From the NCBI RefSeq assembly GCF_015240065.1, contig NZ_CP060506.1:1550001-1614000 (forward strand): a stretch of DNA of 64,000 bases, written 5' to 3'. Position numbers and translations under genes: made by a program. This DNA is from Nanchangia anserum (GTDB taxonomy: Bacteria; Actinomycetota; Actinomycetes; Actinomycetales; Actinomycetaceae). Of the stretch, positions 32,380 through 45,384 are shown piece after piece (within the stretch, counting starts at the first letter, position 1; every line of letters begins with the position of its first letter). The notes under the pieces are model-generated. The model had not been told where the DNA came from and ran no database searches. It saw only the letters and a list, made by a program, of their open reading frames with translations.

Positions 32380-33271
32380 CTAGCCGAACCAGGCGCGGTA
32401 ATACTGGTAGAACCGCAGGTTTCCCGCGCCGTAGGCGTTGCAGCCGGTGAAGTCTCCCTTGATCGCTGCGTCGGTGGGCACGTAGGGCGTGTAGTTGTAC
32501 AGGGCGGCGGTCGCACGGTTTTCGACGTACACCTGCTGCGAGCCACACGCGGGGTCCGGGGCGTGGGTGATCGTGTTCGTCACTCCGGCGAGGATCGAGA
32601 ACGAAAATGGCTCGTTCATGTAACGCTTCCACTGCGCCGCGGCCTGGTAGACCTGGGTGTCGAAGCCGGCGAATTGCTGGTCGCAATTCGTGCCGTCGGG
32701 GCAGCCGTACCCCATGGCCCACGCGTAGGCGTCACCGGTAAGCCGCGACGACGAGGCGGTGATAAGGCCCTGTTCCTTTTGCAGCGTCACGAGGATGACC
32801 TCGGGATTGATGCCACACGCCTGGGCGGTGCGCCAGATGATCGTCGACGCGGCGAGGCTCCTGCCGCCCTCGCGTTGGCGTGGGCACGACGCGGTGGCCG
32901 GCATGGGGGCCGAATCGGTGCGGTAGTCCTTCAGGCACGCCTGGCTGCCCGGGCGGCAGCCGGTCCCCCACGTGTCGAGAAACTCCTGGATCTGTGCCCT
33001 CATTCATCGTCGCCGTATTGGTGAAATCGGCATTCGAGATGATCATGCCCGGGGTGAATCCCGCCGACGATAGGGGCGGGGTGGTCGGCTCGGGGACGTC
33101 TGCGGCCTCTTCGGCGTGCTTGGCTGCACAGCCGCGCACGCCGCCGGCGATGACGGCACCGACGAGGATAATGACGACGAGGGCCACGAGCCCGCACCCA
33201 GCGCGGCGACGCCGATACACGTGAGCCGGGTGCCGCCTGCCTGGGCGGGCCGAGGGACGCGAAGAAGACAT
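32380..33271 (-). CDS. Secreted 'hemagglutinin'-like actinobacterial protein (one frame break)
   Basis: About 296 residues after correction. Basic N-terminus then a membrane/signal helix CGLVALVVIILVGAVIAGG, a Pro/Thr linker, then FTPGMIISNADFTNTATMNE. One extra G near 33000 (GAGGGC for GAGGC) breaks the frame; the next frame continues AQIQEFLDTWG. The conserved domain has GINPEVILVTLQKEQGLIT, WAMGYGCPDG and many paired cysteines, and ends YQYYRAWFG. Proteins of this kind are annotated hemagglutinin-like and the QKEQGLI motif recalls a lysozyme-like fold, so cell-wall binding or cleavage is possible. The start is set by the -10 element 7 bases upstream. Confidence 0.78.
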
Positions 33272-33278
33272 CGCCCTC

Positions 33279-33284
33279 ATCGTA
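33279..33284 (-). promoter_or_regulatory. -10 element TACGAT for the hemagglutinin-like gene
   Basis: TACGAT, 7 bases (GAGGGCG), then ATG 33269-33271. Leaderless pattern, divergent from the phosphoribosyltransferase promoter. Confidence 0.5.
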
Positions 33285-33330
33285 CGGGCTGATAGCGCCG
33301 ACGGGCATGTGTCCAGTCCGTCCCGGACAC

Positions 33331-33336
33331 TATGCT
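33331..33336 (+). promoter_or_regulatory. -10 element TATGCT for the phosphoribosyltransferase
   Basis: TATGCT, 6 bases (GAGGAC), then ATG 33343. Leaderless pattern. Confidence 0.55.
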
Positions 33337-33342
33337 GAGGAC

Positions 33343-33891
33343 ATGGCTGATTCTTCCTCTTCCCCCATCGATCGCGAAGTTCTCACCTGGCAGGGGTTTG
33401 GCGACGGCATGCGCGAGCTGGCCGTCACCATCCGTGATTCCGGCTGGATGCCCGACCTCGTCGTTGCCGTTGCCCGCGGCGGTCTGCTACCGGCCGGCGC
33501 CCTGTCGTATGCCCTGGGCGTCAAGGCGTGCGGGACGATGAACGTCGAGTTTTACACCGACATCGCCGAGACCTTGCCCGAACCCGTCCTCATTCCACCG
33601 CTCATGGACGTGAGCGCCCTGGATGGCAAGCGCGTGCTCGTCGTCGACGACGTCGCCGACTCGGGCAAAACGCTGGCGTTGGTCATGCAGATGATTCGCG
33701 ATCAGGGGATTCCCTCGGGTGACCCCGCGTCGTCGACGATGGTGCGCGTGGCCGAGGCCCGCAGCTGCTGCATCTACATGAAGTCGCGCTCGGTCATTAC
33801 CCCCGATTACGTGCTCAAGCACACGGACAAGTGGATCAACTTCCCGTGGTCGACGCTGCCGCCGGTCACCAGCGACTGCGAGCAGCCCTAG
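33343..33891 (+). CDS. Purine-type phosphoribosyltransferase
   Basis: 182 residues, type I phosphoribosyltransferase fold. PRPP loop VLVVDDVADSGKTL near residue 100 and VAVARGGLLPAGALSYALG for diphosphate binding. The tail KWINFPWSTLP resembles the hood region of xanthine-guanine phosphoribosyltransferases, so salvage of xanthine, guanine or hypoxanthine is likely. The stop overlaps the convergent protease stop by 4 bases. Confidence 0.82.
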   Translation: MADSSSSPIDREVLTWQGFGDGMRELAVTIRDSGWMPDLVVAVARGGLLPAGALSYALGVKACGTMNVEFYTDIAETLPEPVLIPPLMDVSALDGKRVLVVDDVADSGKTLALVMQMIRDQGIPSGDPASSTMVRVAEARSCCIYMKSRSVITPDYVLKHTDKWINFPWSTLPPVTSDCEQP

Positions 33892-34880
33892 CGGATTGTG
33901 GAGGCGAGGATGCGGTGTTCGTGGCGGGTCACCGTGCCCTCGATCAGCTGTCTCGTCGACTCGCTCAGGCGCGTGGCCACCGAATCGTCGTCGGTGTAAC
34001 CACCGCCGTCCGCTCCCCCACCCGTGACCCCGATGATGACGACGTCGTCGGTTTCGCTGAGCCACGGCCCGCCAGATACTCCCGAGGGCATGGCCGCGCA
34101 ATGCATGGCGAGGAAGGTGTCCCCGGCTTCGCTGTAGGCGGACGTCGACGACCGGCACAGCCGCGGCTCCACGGTGGCGTAGGGGTAGCCGGCCATGATG
34201 ACGCTGCTGCGGTTAGGCGACACGTCGTAGGCGGGGTCGAGGGAGCCAACGGCATCCTCGATCTTCTCGCCGCCGCGATCGGCAATGACGAGGACGGCCT
34301 GGTCGCCCGAGGGCGAGGTGCCGTAGCGCGGGTCGATCGCAGCTGCCGTCACGTCCCACACGCCCAGCGGGGCCTGCCCGTCGTGATAGTCCGGGATGAA
34401 CACGAGATCCGAGGTCACGCCATCGAGGCAATGCGCGGCGGTGAGCACGCGGTCGCGCGTCGGCGAGGTGACGATCGTCGCCGAACACACGGGCACCGCT
34501 GTGCCCGTGTCATCAAGCGTCATGAGCAGCCCCATCTCGGGCAACGTCCCACCCTGGGTCTCCGCCGCCGACCCGTCAATCGAATCGGCGACCCACATCG
34601 CCACGTCCGTCAGGGTGTCGTCGAGCAGGTCGTCGTGCATCTCGCGGTCGGAATCGGCGTAGTCCGGGTCGTGATCGGCCCAGTAGGCGCGTGCGTGATC
34701 CGATGTCGGATACCACACGATGCGCGAGGACGCCTCACCGACTGAGTCCAGCCCCAGTTCCTGAGCGACCTCAGCGAGGGGGCCGTCCCCCATGCCCGCC
34801 GCCGCCAACGTCCCGACCGTACCCAGCGTGCACACCGCGACGGCAGCCTTAGCCGCCCATGCTCGAACCTGTGAGATCAT
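33888..34880 (-). CDS. Secreted trypsin-like serine protease
   Basis: 330 residues, signal peptide MISQVRAWAAKAAVAVCTLG with cleavage near 30. Catalytic His in VLTAAHCLDG, probable Asp in GDQAVLVIA, and Ser in PSGVSGGPWLS. Four cysteines could form the usual chymotrypsin-fold disulfides. ATG 34878-34880 chosen because GGAAGG precedes it and the signal peptide begins there. The natural substrate is unknown. Confidence 0.85.
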   Translation of the reverse strand: MISQVRAWAAKAAVAVCTLGTVGTLAAAGMGDGPLAEVAQELGLDSVGEASSRIVWYPTSDHARAYWADHDPDYADSDREMHDDLLDDTLTDVAMWVADSIDGSAAETQGGTLPEMGLLMTLDDTGTAVPVCSATIVTSPTRDRVLTAAHCLDGVTSDLVFIPDYHDGQAPLGVWDVTAAAIDPRYGTSPSGDQAVLVIADRGGEKIEDAVGSLDPAYDVSPNRSSVIMAGYPYATVEPRLCRSSTSAYSEAGDTFLAMHCAAMPSGVSGGPWLSETDDVVIIGVTGGGADGGGYTDDDSVATRLSESTRQLIEGTVTRHEHRILASTIR

Positions 34881-34983
34881 CCGCGCGCCTTCCCCGCCAT
34901 ATGGCGCCGCCACCCGTGTCCGTTCCACACTACGACCGCGCCCCGGTGCGCGCGAGGGGGCGAGGGTGAGAATATGTGTGACG

Positions 34984-35448
34984 TTAGGCGCGCAGATCCT
35001 CAAGCAGACGCGGCGTCACCCGCTCGATGCACTCCAGCGTGTCGATGAAGTCCGAGTAGTCGCCGTACCACGGGTCGGGAACCTGCCCGGTTCCGTCGGG
35101 ATCCCAGTCGCGATACAGCGCGATCGTCACGTCTGCGGCTGCTCCGGCTCGACGATGGAGACGCTGTAGCCTCGCCAGGTGCGTGTCCGTCATCGCGAGA
35201 ATGAGGTCGAAGTCGGCGAAGTCCTCGGCCCGGACCTGCCGTGCCCGGTGATCGGGCACCTCGTAGCCGTGTTCGCGAAGAACCCGTTGGGCGCGAGGAT
35301 CGGGGCGGTTGCCGGCCTCCTCGTCCGAGACTCCGGCCGAATCCACGACGATGTCAACGCCGGCCTCGCGCGCTCGCTGGTCGAGGACCGCGTGGGCCAT
35401 GAGCGAGCGGCAAATGTTGCCCGTACAAACCATGAGCACGCGCGTCAT
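34984..35448 (-). CDS. Low-molecular-weight protein tyrosine phosphatase
   Basis: 154 residues with the P-loop VCTGNICRS (CX5R) near the N-terminus and the general-acid loop DPWYGDYSDF near the C-terminus, the two defining LMW-PTP motifs. It could act on phosphotyrosine proteins or on arginine phosphate; not distinguishable here. Lies 22 bases downstream of guaB1 and may share its transcript. Confidence 0.93.
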   Translation of the reverse strand: MTRVLMVCTGNICRSLMAHAVLDQRAREAGVDIVVDSAGVSDEEAGNRPDPRAQRVLREHGYEVPDHRARQVRAEDFADFDLILAMTDTHLARLQRLHRRAGAAADVTIALYRDWDPDGTGQVPDPWYGDYSDFIDTLECIERVTPRLLEDLRA

Positions 35449-35470
35449 GAGTCATTCCTCCCCGTAGCGC

Positions 35471-38585
<3,115 letters not shown>

Positions 38586-38588
<3 letters not shown>

Positions 38589-38664
38589 GGGTTCCTCGCA
38601 ATGTGGATGCTCTCCGCGCGGGGCTCAGCCTCGACGCGCGGCTATCTCACAGCAAGAAACCCAT
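38586..38664 (-). promoter_or_regulatory. Translational attenuator in front of the ABC-F gene
   Basis: The first 13 bases of the predicted message, AUGGGUUUCUUGC (38664-38652), pair without a gap with GCGAGGAACCCAU (38599-38587) through 11 Watson-Crick and 2 G-U pairs. That covers the ribosome site GAGG and the start codon of the ABC-F gene. Between the arms sits a GC hairpin, CCGCGCG (38641-38635) with CGCGCGG (38620-38614). A ribosome held on the leader frame would cover the first arm and free the start of the ABC-F gene. Confidence 0.75.
38647..38664 (-). CDS. Leader peptide MGFLL of the ABC-F attenuator
   Basis: Five codons, ATG GGT TTC TTG CTG, then TGA. The ATG is 6 bases after the -10 element, so the leader message is predicted to be leaderless. 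Its codons form the 5' arm of the stem that hides the ABC-F start. Stop 58 bases before the ABC-F start. Confidence 0.65.
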   Translation of the reverse strand: MGFLL

Positions 38665-38670
38665 GCCTAT

Positions 38671-38699
38671 ACGCTAACCGACGGAATCTACAGTGTCGA
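38671..38699 (-). promoter_or_regulatory. Promoter of the ABC-F leader transcript
   Basis: -35 TCGACA (38694-38699), 17-base spacer, -10 TAGCGT (38671-38676), then 6 bases to the leader ATG. It lies immediately after the nrdF stop codon, so the ABC-F unit has its own promoter. Confidence 0.65.
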
Positions 38700-38701
38700 G
38701 A

Positions 38702-39742
<1,041 letters not shown>

Positions 39743-39747
39743 TCACT

Positions 39748-40479
39748 CTAGTCGCGGATGCAGCACGAGCCGGCTGCGGCGGCTGCACCCGCCGCGAGCG
39801 CGGCGAAGACGCCGGCCTGTTTCGTGTGGGCGTAGCGGACCCCGCGCGAGGCGAGCCATTCGCCGCAGCGATAGGCTGCGCTCTCGCCGAGGGCGACGGC
39901 GCCGGCAAAGGCGGCCCCTGCGGCAATGGCCTGCGGGGACTCGAGGTGGGAGAGCACGGGGCACCGCGATCCTGCCGCGTCCTTGCAGCACGTGCCGTCC
40001 TCGCGGGCAGACTCCTTGCAGCACTTTTCCTTATTGCTGGCCTGGCCCTTACAGCATCCACCTTCGGCGCTGCCGGTTCCCTTGCCACACCCGCACGTGC
40101 CGCCGGCCTCGAAGGTCTCGCGGTCGCGCAGGGTGCCCAGGACCTCGCGGCTGCCGGGCGTCACACCGATGTTCTCCTCCGCAGCGTCATCGCTGGTGTC
40201 CGCCGACTCGCCGCGGTGGCCGCAGCAGGAGGATCCGGCCTCGCCGCGATGCCAATTCCCGGTGGCGACGTCGCGCAGCGACAATGGGCACTGCTGCATC
40301 GCGAGCGCGCCCGCGCCGGCGCTAAGCGCGACCTTGATGGCGGCGCGGGCCACGCGCGAGTGGACGACGTCGGGCATGGCGTACCACGCGAACACTGCGG
40401 CTCCGAGGCCTGCCGCTCGCCACTGCTTGGGGCACGGGCACGACAGGGTGGTCGACGTCGTCGATGAACAGCAAGACAT
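39748..40479 (-). CDS. Cysteine-rich membrane protein of unknown function
   Basis: 243 residues. The N-terminus (MSCCSSTTSTTLSCPCPKQW) holds four cysteines; a hydrophobic segment follows (LGAAVFAWYAMPD). A loop of about 90 residues contains many cysteines in CC and CXC groups (TCGCGKG, GGCCKG, KCCKES, TCCKDA), then hydrophobic Ala/Gly segments and a final GSCCIRD. Such CC repeats suggest metal binding or a redox role, but there is no recognised domain. Start ATG 40477-40479 behind GAGGAGG. Located 41 bases upstream of nrdF, probably in one transcript, so a role in metal supply to NrdF is possible but speculative. Confidence 0.7.
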   Translation of the reverse strand: MSCCSSTTSTTLSCPCPKQWRAAGLGAAVFAWYAMPDVVHSRVARAAIKVALSAGAGALAMQQCPLSLRDVATGNWHRGEAGSSCCGHRGESADTSDDAAEENIGVTPGSREVLGTLRDRETFEAGGTCGCGKGTGSAEGGCCKGQASNKEKCCKESAREDGTCCKDAAGSRCPVLSHLESPQAIAAGAAFAGAVALGESAAYRCGEWLASRGVRYAHTKQAGVFAALAAGAAAAAGSCCIRD

Positions 40480-40595
40480 GGAGCGGCCTCCTCGCGTAGC
40501 GCCACTGGTTCGGTTGCGTATGCCCTCCCAGTATCGTCCCAATCGGTCGCGGCTGCCAGGGGTGGCCGGCCGGGCCCGCGCGTGGTGGCCGACAG

Positions 40596-40628
40596 TGCCG
40601 GAGCAAACTCGCCTCCCTCGCTCCGGCA
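40596..40628. repeat. Inverted repeat in the gap before nanE
   Basis: TGCCGGAGC, 15 bases, GCTCCGGCA (perfect 9-base arms), in the 230-base divergent gap. Could be an operator or an untranslated hairpin of either gene. The rest of the gap holds no supported feature. Confidence 0.35.
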
Positions 40629-40709
40629 AGTGGCGGGCTGATCTGGGCACATTCGCGCCGGGCGGGGTAGATAGTAGAAGTATCGGTATCGTCGATGTGA
40701 AGGATGACC

Positions 40710-41399
40710 ATGACGAGCACACTCATCGATTCCCTGCGCGGCGGCCTCATCGTGTCGGCGCAGGCCTACCCCGGTGAACCCCTGCGCCATCCCGAGACCA
40801 TGGCCCAGGTCGCCGAGGCCGCTGCGGCCGGTGGGGCTGTCGCGATCCGCTGTCAGGGCCTGTCCGACATCGCCGCGATCAAGGGGCGCGTCAGCGTTCC
40901 CGTCATCGGCCTGTGGAAGGAGGGCGATGAGGGCGTCTACATCACGCCGACACTCCGCCACGCTCGCTGCTGCCTGGCCGCGGGATGCGACATCGTCGCC
41001 ATTGACGCGACGCGCCGTCCCCGCCCCGACGGGTTGACCTACGCCGAGACGGTCGCGGCGCTTCATGCCGACGGCGCTGTTGTCATGGCCGATTGCGGCA
41101 GTTTCGACGACGCCGCGATGGCTCACGAGGCCGGCACGGACATCTTGTCGACGACGTTGTCGGGCTACACCGGTGAGCGGGAGAAAACCGATGGCCCCGA
41201 CGTCGAACTGCTGACCCAGATGATCGAGGCGTTCCCACAGACCCCTGTGATTTGTGAGGGGCGCATCCATACCCCCGATCAGGCCCGGCAGGTCATGGAG
41301 GCCGGGGCGTGGGCGGTCGTCGTCGGTACGGCCATCACTCACCCGACGTCCATCACCCGGTGGTTCGACGCCGCCGTTCGCCAGGCCAACACCCGCTAG
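40710..41399 (+). CDS. nanE: N-acetylmannosamine-6-phosphate 2-epimerase
   Basis: 229 residues, TIM barrel of the NanE family, which converts ManNAc-6-P to GlcNAc-6-P in sialic-acid breakdown. Signatures: GLIVSAQAYPGEPL, AVAIRCQGLSDI, VIGLWKEG, IDATRRPRP (catalytic Lys/Glu region) and VICEGRIHTPDQA. ATG 40710 is preferred over ATG 40704 because GAAGGA then lies 6 bases upstream. Eight bases before nagB, in one operon. Confidence 0.92.
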   Translation: MTSTLIDSLRGGLIVSAQAYPGEPLRHPETMAQVAEAAAAGGAVAIRCQGLSDIAAIKGRVSVPVIGLWKEGDEGVYITPTLRHARCCLAAGCDIVAIDATRRPRPDGLTYAETVAALHADGAVVMADCGSFDDAAMAHEAGTDILSTTLSGYTGEREKTDGPDVELLTQMIEAFPQTPVICEGRIHTPDQARQVMEAGAWAVVVGTAITHPTSITRWFDAAVRQANTR

Positions 41400-41407
41400 G
41401 AGTTCAT

Positions 41408-42205
41408 ATGCGCATCGGTATTTTCGCCACCGCCGACGAGGTCGCCGATCAGGCGGCCGCCCTCATCATTCGCGCGCACGCCCGCCCCGATTTCGTCCTC
41501 GGTGTTGCCACCGGCGGCACCCCGATCCCTCTGTACGAGCGCCTGCGGGCGGCCCATTCGGCGGGCCGTTTCGACCTGTCGCATGCGCGTGCCTTCGCGC
41601 TCGACGAATACATCGGCATCGCCGCAGATCATCCCGAGCGCTACCGCAATTTCCTGTGTCACCACTTGATCGAGGCCGACGAGGGCACGGGACTGCGCGA
41701 GTCTCATCTTCACACCCCCGATGCTCTGGCCGAGGATCCCTATCAGGCTGCTGCCGACTACGATCAGGCGATTCGCGACAGCGGCGGCGTCGATATTCAG
41801 ATCCTCGGGATCGGCGCCGACGGGCACATCGGTTTCAACGAACCGGGCGGATCCTTGACCTCGCGCACGAACGTCGGCGTGCTGACGGCACGGACGCGCC
41901 AAGACAACGCCCGGTTCTTCGACGACGACCTCTCCCAGGTGCCCACGCAGTGTGTCACGCAGGGCTTGGGCACGATCATGGAGGCCCGTCACCTGCTGCT
42001 GCTGGCGACGGGAGCCGGTAAGGCCGAGGCGGTCGCCCACCTCGTTGAGGGGGCCGTGTCGGCGCGGTGGCCGGCGACCATCACCCAGATGCATCCGCAC
42101 ACGACCGTCCTCGTCGACGAGGCCGCGGCCGCTCGCCTGGAATTGGCCGATTTCTACCGCGCCCAGTGGGAGGCCGAGGCCGCGAGCGAGCAGCCCCTCA
42201 GGTGA
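41408..42205 (+). CDS. nagB: Glucosamine-6-phosphate deaminase
   Basis: 265 residues. Motifs: VLGVATGGTPIPLYERL, FALDEYIGIAADHPERY and LGIGADGHIGFNEPG (catalytic Asp/His). Deaminates and isomerises GlcN-6-P to fructose-6-P, downstream of NanE. The deacetylase NagA, which should act between them, is not in the window. ATG behind AGGAG. The stop overlaps the convergent kinase gene by 8 bases. Confidence 0.95.
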   Translation: MRIGIFATADEVADQAAALIIRAHARPDFVLGVATGGTPIPLYERLRAAHSAGRFDLSHARAFALDEYIGIAADHPERYRNFLCHHLIEADEGTGLRESHLHTPDALAEDPYQAAADYDQAIRDSGGVDIQILGIGADGHIGFNEPGGSLTSRTNVGVLTARTRQDNARFFDDDLSQVPTQCVTQGLGTIMEARHLLLLATGAGKAEAVAHLVEGAVSARWPATITQMHPHTTVLVDEAAAARLELADFYRAQWEAEAASEQPLR

Positions 42206-42791
42206 GTCGCGGCGGGGTCGTGTCGACGCGCAGATCTGCAAGTCCCGCGGGGTCGTCGCGCCGAATGTGATCGTCCTCGTGCGCGGCCCAGCGTTTCCAC
42301 TGGCGCGCGAACATCTCACCGTCGCGGGTCAGTGCTCGCTGGCGCCGCACGTGCGCGTCCGCGTCGACCCAGATCCCGAAATCCGCGCGTTCGCGGCTGG
42401 CTGTCGTCAGCGCCCCGCAGCCCTCAATGATGAGTGGGGCGGCAGGGTCGACGCTGACCCACGCCCCTGGCTCATCCGCCTGCCAATTCCATCGGGTATA
42501 GCCCGACGGCGTGCCCAACACGTCCTCGGCGAGCATCCGCGAGCCCGCGGCCAGGCCGTCCCAACCGGGGTACCAGTCGTCCATCCGTGCCACGACGAGA
42601 TCGAGCATCTGCTCGCCGAGGCATTCGGCGATCGTGGTAGCCAAGGTCGATTTTCCCGCGCCTGCTCGCCCATCGATGAGGACGACGCCGCGGCGTCCGC
42701 GAGCGCGAGAGTGCGCCAGCGCGCACCGACATTGTTCGATGATGGTCTCGGTGTTCGCGTCCTCGCGCCCGCGGGCGCTAGTCGGCGACAT
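42198..42791 (-). CDS. Uridine-kinase-like P-loop kinase
   Basis: 197 residues. Walker A in IDGRAGAGKSTLATTIAE, a metal-binding Asp pair in MDDWYPGWDG, and WVDADAHVRRQRALTRDG in the lid region. This matches the uridine kinase/nucleoside-triphosphate kinase-like proteins of actinobacteria; the phosphate acceptor is uncertain. The ATG lies within the last codons of the upstream dehydrogenase (14-base overlap), so it is part of the same operon. Confidence 0.75.
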   Translation of the reverse strand: MSPTSARGREDANTETIIEQCRCALAHSRARGRRGVVLIDGRAGAGKSTLATTIAECLGEQMLDLVVARMDDWYPGWDGLAAGSRMLAEDVLGTPSGYTRWNWQADEPGAWVSVDPAAPLIIEGCGALTTASRERADFGIWVDADAHVRRQRALTRDGEMFARQWKRWAAHEDDHIRRDDPAGLADLRVDTTPPRLT

Positions 42792-43777
42792 CGGGCAGGG
42801 CAATCTCGAAGGGGACGTCCTCGCCCGCGGCAAACATGAGCGCGTGGCCGAAACCGCGCTGGACGGTCTCGCGCACGACCTCGCGCGTCAGATAGGCCAT
42901 GTGCGAGGTCACGACGACGTTCGGCATCGCCCGCAGCCGCGCGAACGCCACGTCGTCGACGATGTGGGTTGGCAGATCGCGGTAGCTGAATGCCTCCTCG
43001 CCCTCGACAACGTCGAGTCCCGCGCCCGCGAGTCGCCCCTCGGCCAGCGCGTCGACGAGCGCCGCGGTGTCGACCATGGGACCGCGAGCGCAGTTGATGA
43101 GGATGGCGTCGGGTTTCATTTGGGCCAGGGCGTCGCGGTCGATGAGGTGTCGGGTCTGCTCGCTCAGCGCCATGTGGATCGTGACGACGTCGGATCGGCG
43201 CAGCAGTTCGTCGAGGTCGACGTAGGTGACGATCGTGTCGAGGTCGGGGCGCGGGTAGGGGTCGGTCGCGAGGATCTCGCAGCCGAATCCGCTCAGGCAG
43301 CGTGCCAGGGTCGCGCCGATGTTGCCGGCTCCGATGATGCCGACGGTTCGCCCGGCCAGTTCACCGCCTTCGAGTCCGTCGGTGCGGAAGTCCTGGGCGT
43401 CGAAGCGGCGCAGCATGGGCCGGATCTTGCGCAGGACCATGAGCATCATGACGGTGTAGGGATTCGGCGACCGAGTGGGGCGAATACGTGACGTTCGAGA
43501 CGCGCATTCCGCATCGCGCGGCCGCCTCCAGGTCGATGTTGTCGTATCCGATCGAGCGCGCGCACACGTAGCGGCAGCCTGCCTTCGCTGCGGCCTCGAT
43601 GAGGTCGGCGCCGAAGGGTGCTCCCGAGGTCGACACGACGTCGACGTGGGTGTCGGTGAAGTCGTCGATGGTGGGATAGCCGAAGAATTCGACGACCTCG
43701 ACGTCGGGGTGGTCGCGCTCGAATTCGCGATAAAACTCGATCTCACCGGCGTTGGCGTCGTAGGCAAAAATCCTCAT
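42778..43777 (-). CDS. D-2-hydroxyacid dehydrogenase (one frame break)
   Basis: About 332 residues. N-terminal catalytic domain from MRIFAYDANAGEIEFYREFE to SIGYDNIDLEAAARCGMRVSNVTYSPHSVAE. The frame breaks near 43465 (one extra or two missing bases around GAATCCC) and continues YTVMMLMVLRKIRPML. NAD-binding GIIGAGNIGATLA, catalytic Arg in INCARGPMVD, Glu in DVVEGEEAF and His in VVTSHMAYLT are all present. Similar to D-lactate dehydrogenases. The ATG overlaps the amidohydrolase stop. Confidence 0.9.
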
Positions 43778-45375
43778 GATGCGTCCCTGGCTTCCCCGTA
43801 GCTCTCGTGACCGCCGACGATCGTGCGCACGGCCGTGATCGTGTGCAGCCGGTCACTGTCGATGGTAAACGGATCGGCGCTGAGCTGAACGAAATCGGCG
43901 AATTTGCCGACCTCGAGGGTGCCTTTGTCGTGTTCTTCGTGGTTGTAGTAGGCGGCGTTTGCGGTGTAGCAGCGCAGCGCCTCGTAGACGCTCACGGCCT
44001 GGGCGGCGGCTTGGGGGATGTCGGAGCCGACGGCGCGGCGGGTTACTGCCCCTTCGATGCCGACCCACGGGTTGACGGTCGCCACCGGTGCGTCCGAGCC
44101 GCACTGGACGATGACGCCGTGGTCGAGCATGTCGCGGATGGGGAACAGCCGGTTGTGGCGTTCAGATCCTTCCGGTCCCAGCCGGTCGTGGCTGAAGTGC
44201 TCGAAGTTCACCCACCAGTTCGGCGACAGCTGCGGGTAGACGGGCAGGTCGGCGATGCGCTCGTAGAAGTCGGTGGGCGGCACGGTGCAGTGGCCGATGT
44301 AGAGGCGGCGGGCGTCGCCGATCTCGGGGTCGTAGGCCCGCTCGAAGGCGTCGAGAACCATGCTGATCGCGCGGTCTCCGATCGCGTGGATGCACAGCTC
44401 GTGCCCCTCGTTGTAGCGGGTGCGCACGATCTCGTCGAGTTCGTCCTGGGTAAACGAGGCTTCCCCGCAGGATGTGGGGTCGTCGCTGTAGGGCTCCTCG
44501 AGGTAGGCGGTGCGCCCGCCGACCGAGCCGTCGGCGAGGTACTTCAGGGGGCCGATCTTCAGCCACTCGTCGCCGAATCCCGAGACGATTCCGCGATCGT
44601 TTGCCCGGTCGGCGTACCACGTGAAGCCCAGGCGCATGAGGGGGCCGTGGAGGCGGCGAACCTCCTGGTACAGCCGCGCCCCGTCCGGGTTGTCCTCCTG
44701 GTACACCTGGAGGGTCGTCAGCCCCAGTCCGGCGAGTTCGCGCAGGTATTCGGCCACGGCGGGAATGTTGTTGGCCAGCGTGGGCAGGGGAATGTGTTCG
44801 GCGACGAAGGCGGGGTAGGCCTGGTCGCGCACCACACCCGTCGGATAGCCATCGTCTTCGCGCGGTACCTGTCCGTCGGTTTCGCCCAGGTCGTCGCGGT
44901 CGAGCCCGCAGGCGGTGATCGCCGCCGTGTTCAGTGAGTGGAAGTGGTGGCAGAAGGATCCCGCGACGATGGGGACCTCGGTCGAGACGCGGTCGAGGAC
45001 CTGCCGGGGCGGGTAGGCACCCTCGGCGAGCTTGGCCATCGACATGTTTTCGCCGGTCAGCCACATGCCCTCTTCCAGATGGTCCAACCCGGCGCGCAGC
45101 AGGCGCTCGACGTCGTCCCAGCTGCGGGCCTCACCCAGATCGACCCGGCGCCGCCCGAGCATGTCGAGGTAGAGGTGCATGTGGGTGTCCTCGAGACCGG
45201 GGATGACGGGGGCTCCCTCCAGGTCGACCTCGCGTTCGGCCTCGTAGTCGGCCACATCGGCATTCGAGCCGGCGACAACGATGCGGCCGTTGAGGATCCC
45301 GAGGGCCTCGATCGTCTCGCCGTCGGCGCGCATCGTGTAGATGCGGCCGTTTCGATAGATGGCGTCGAGCTTCAT
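43774..45375 (-). CDS. YtcJ-like amidohydrolase
   Basis: 533 residues, amidohydrolase superfamily. Metal ligands: HXH in PGLEDTHMHLYLD, His in ELCIHAIGDRAI and Asp in QCGSDAPV. An N-terminal beta domain precedes the barrel and it returns at the C-terminus (GKFADFVQLSADP). Members are usually predicted N-substituted formamide deformylases or imidases; the substrate is unknown. Followed in the operon by the hydroxyacid dehydrogenase and kinase, and preceded by an AEC carrier, which together look like uptake and degradation of an organic acid amide or cyclic amide. Confidence 0.88.
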   Translation of the reverse strand: MKLDAIYRNGRIYTMRADGETIEALGILNGRIVVAGSNADVADYEAEREVDLEGAPVIPGLEDTHMHLYLDMLGRRRVDLGEARSWDDVERLLRAGLDHLEEGMWLTGENMSMAKLAEGAYPPRQVLDRVSTEVPIVAGSFCHHFHSLNTAAITACGLDRDDLGETDGQVPREDDGYPTGVVRDQAYPAFVAEHIPLPTLANNIPAVAEYLRELAGLGLTTLQVYQEDNPDGARLYQEVRRLHGPLMRLGFTWYADRANDRGIVSGFGDEWLKIGPLKYLADGSVGGRTAYLEEPYSDDPTSCGEASFTQDELDEIVRTRYNEGHELCIHAIGDRAISMVLDAFERAYDPEIGDARRLYIGHCTVPPTDFYERIADLPVYPQLSPNWWVNFEHFSHDRLGPEGSERHNRLFPIRDMLDHGVIVQCGSDAPVATVNPWVGIEGAVTRRAVGSDIPQAAAQAVSVYEALRCYTANAAYYNHEEHDKGTLEVGKFADFVQLSADPFTIDSDRLHTITAVRTIVGGHESYGEARDAS

Positions 45376-45384
45376 GGTGATCTC

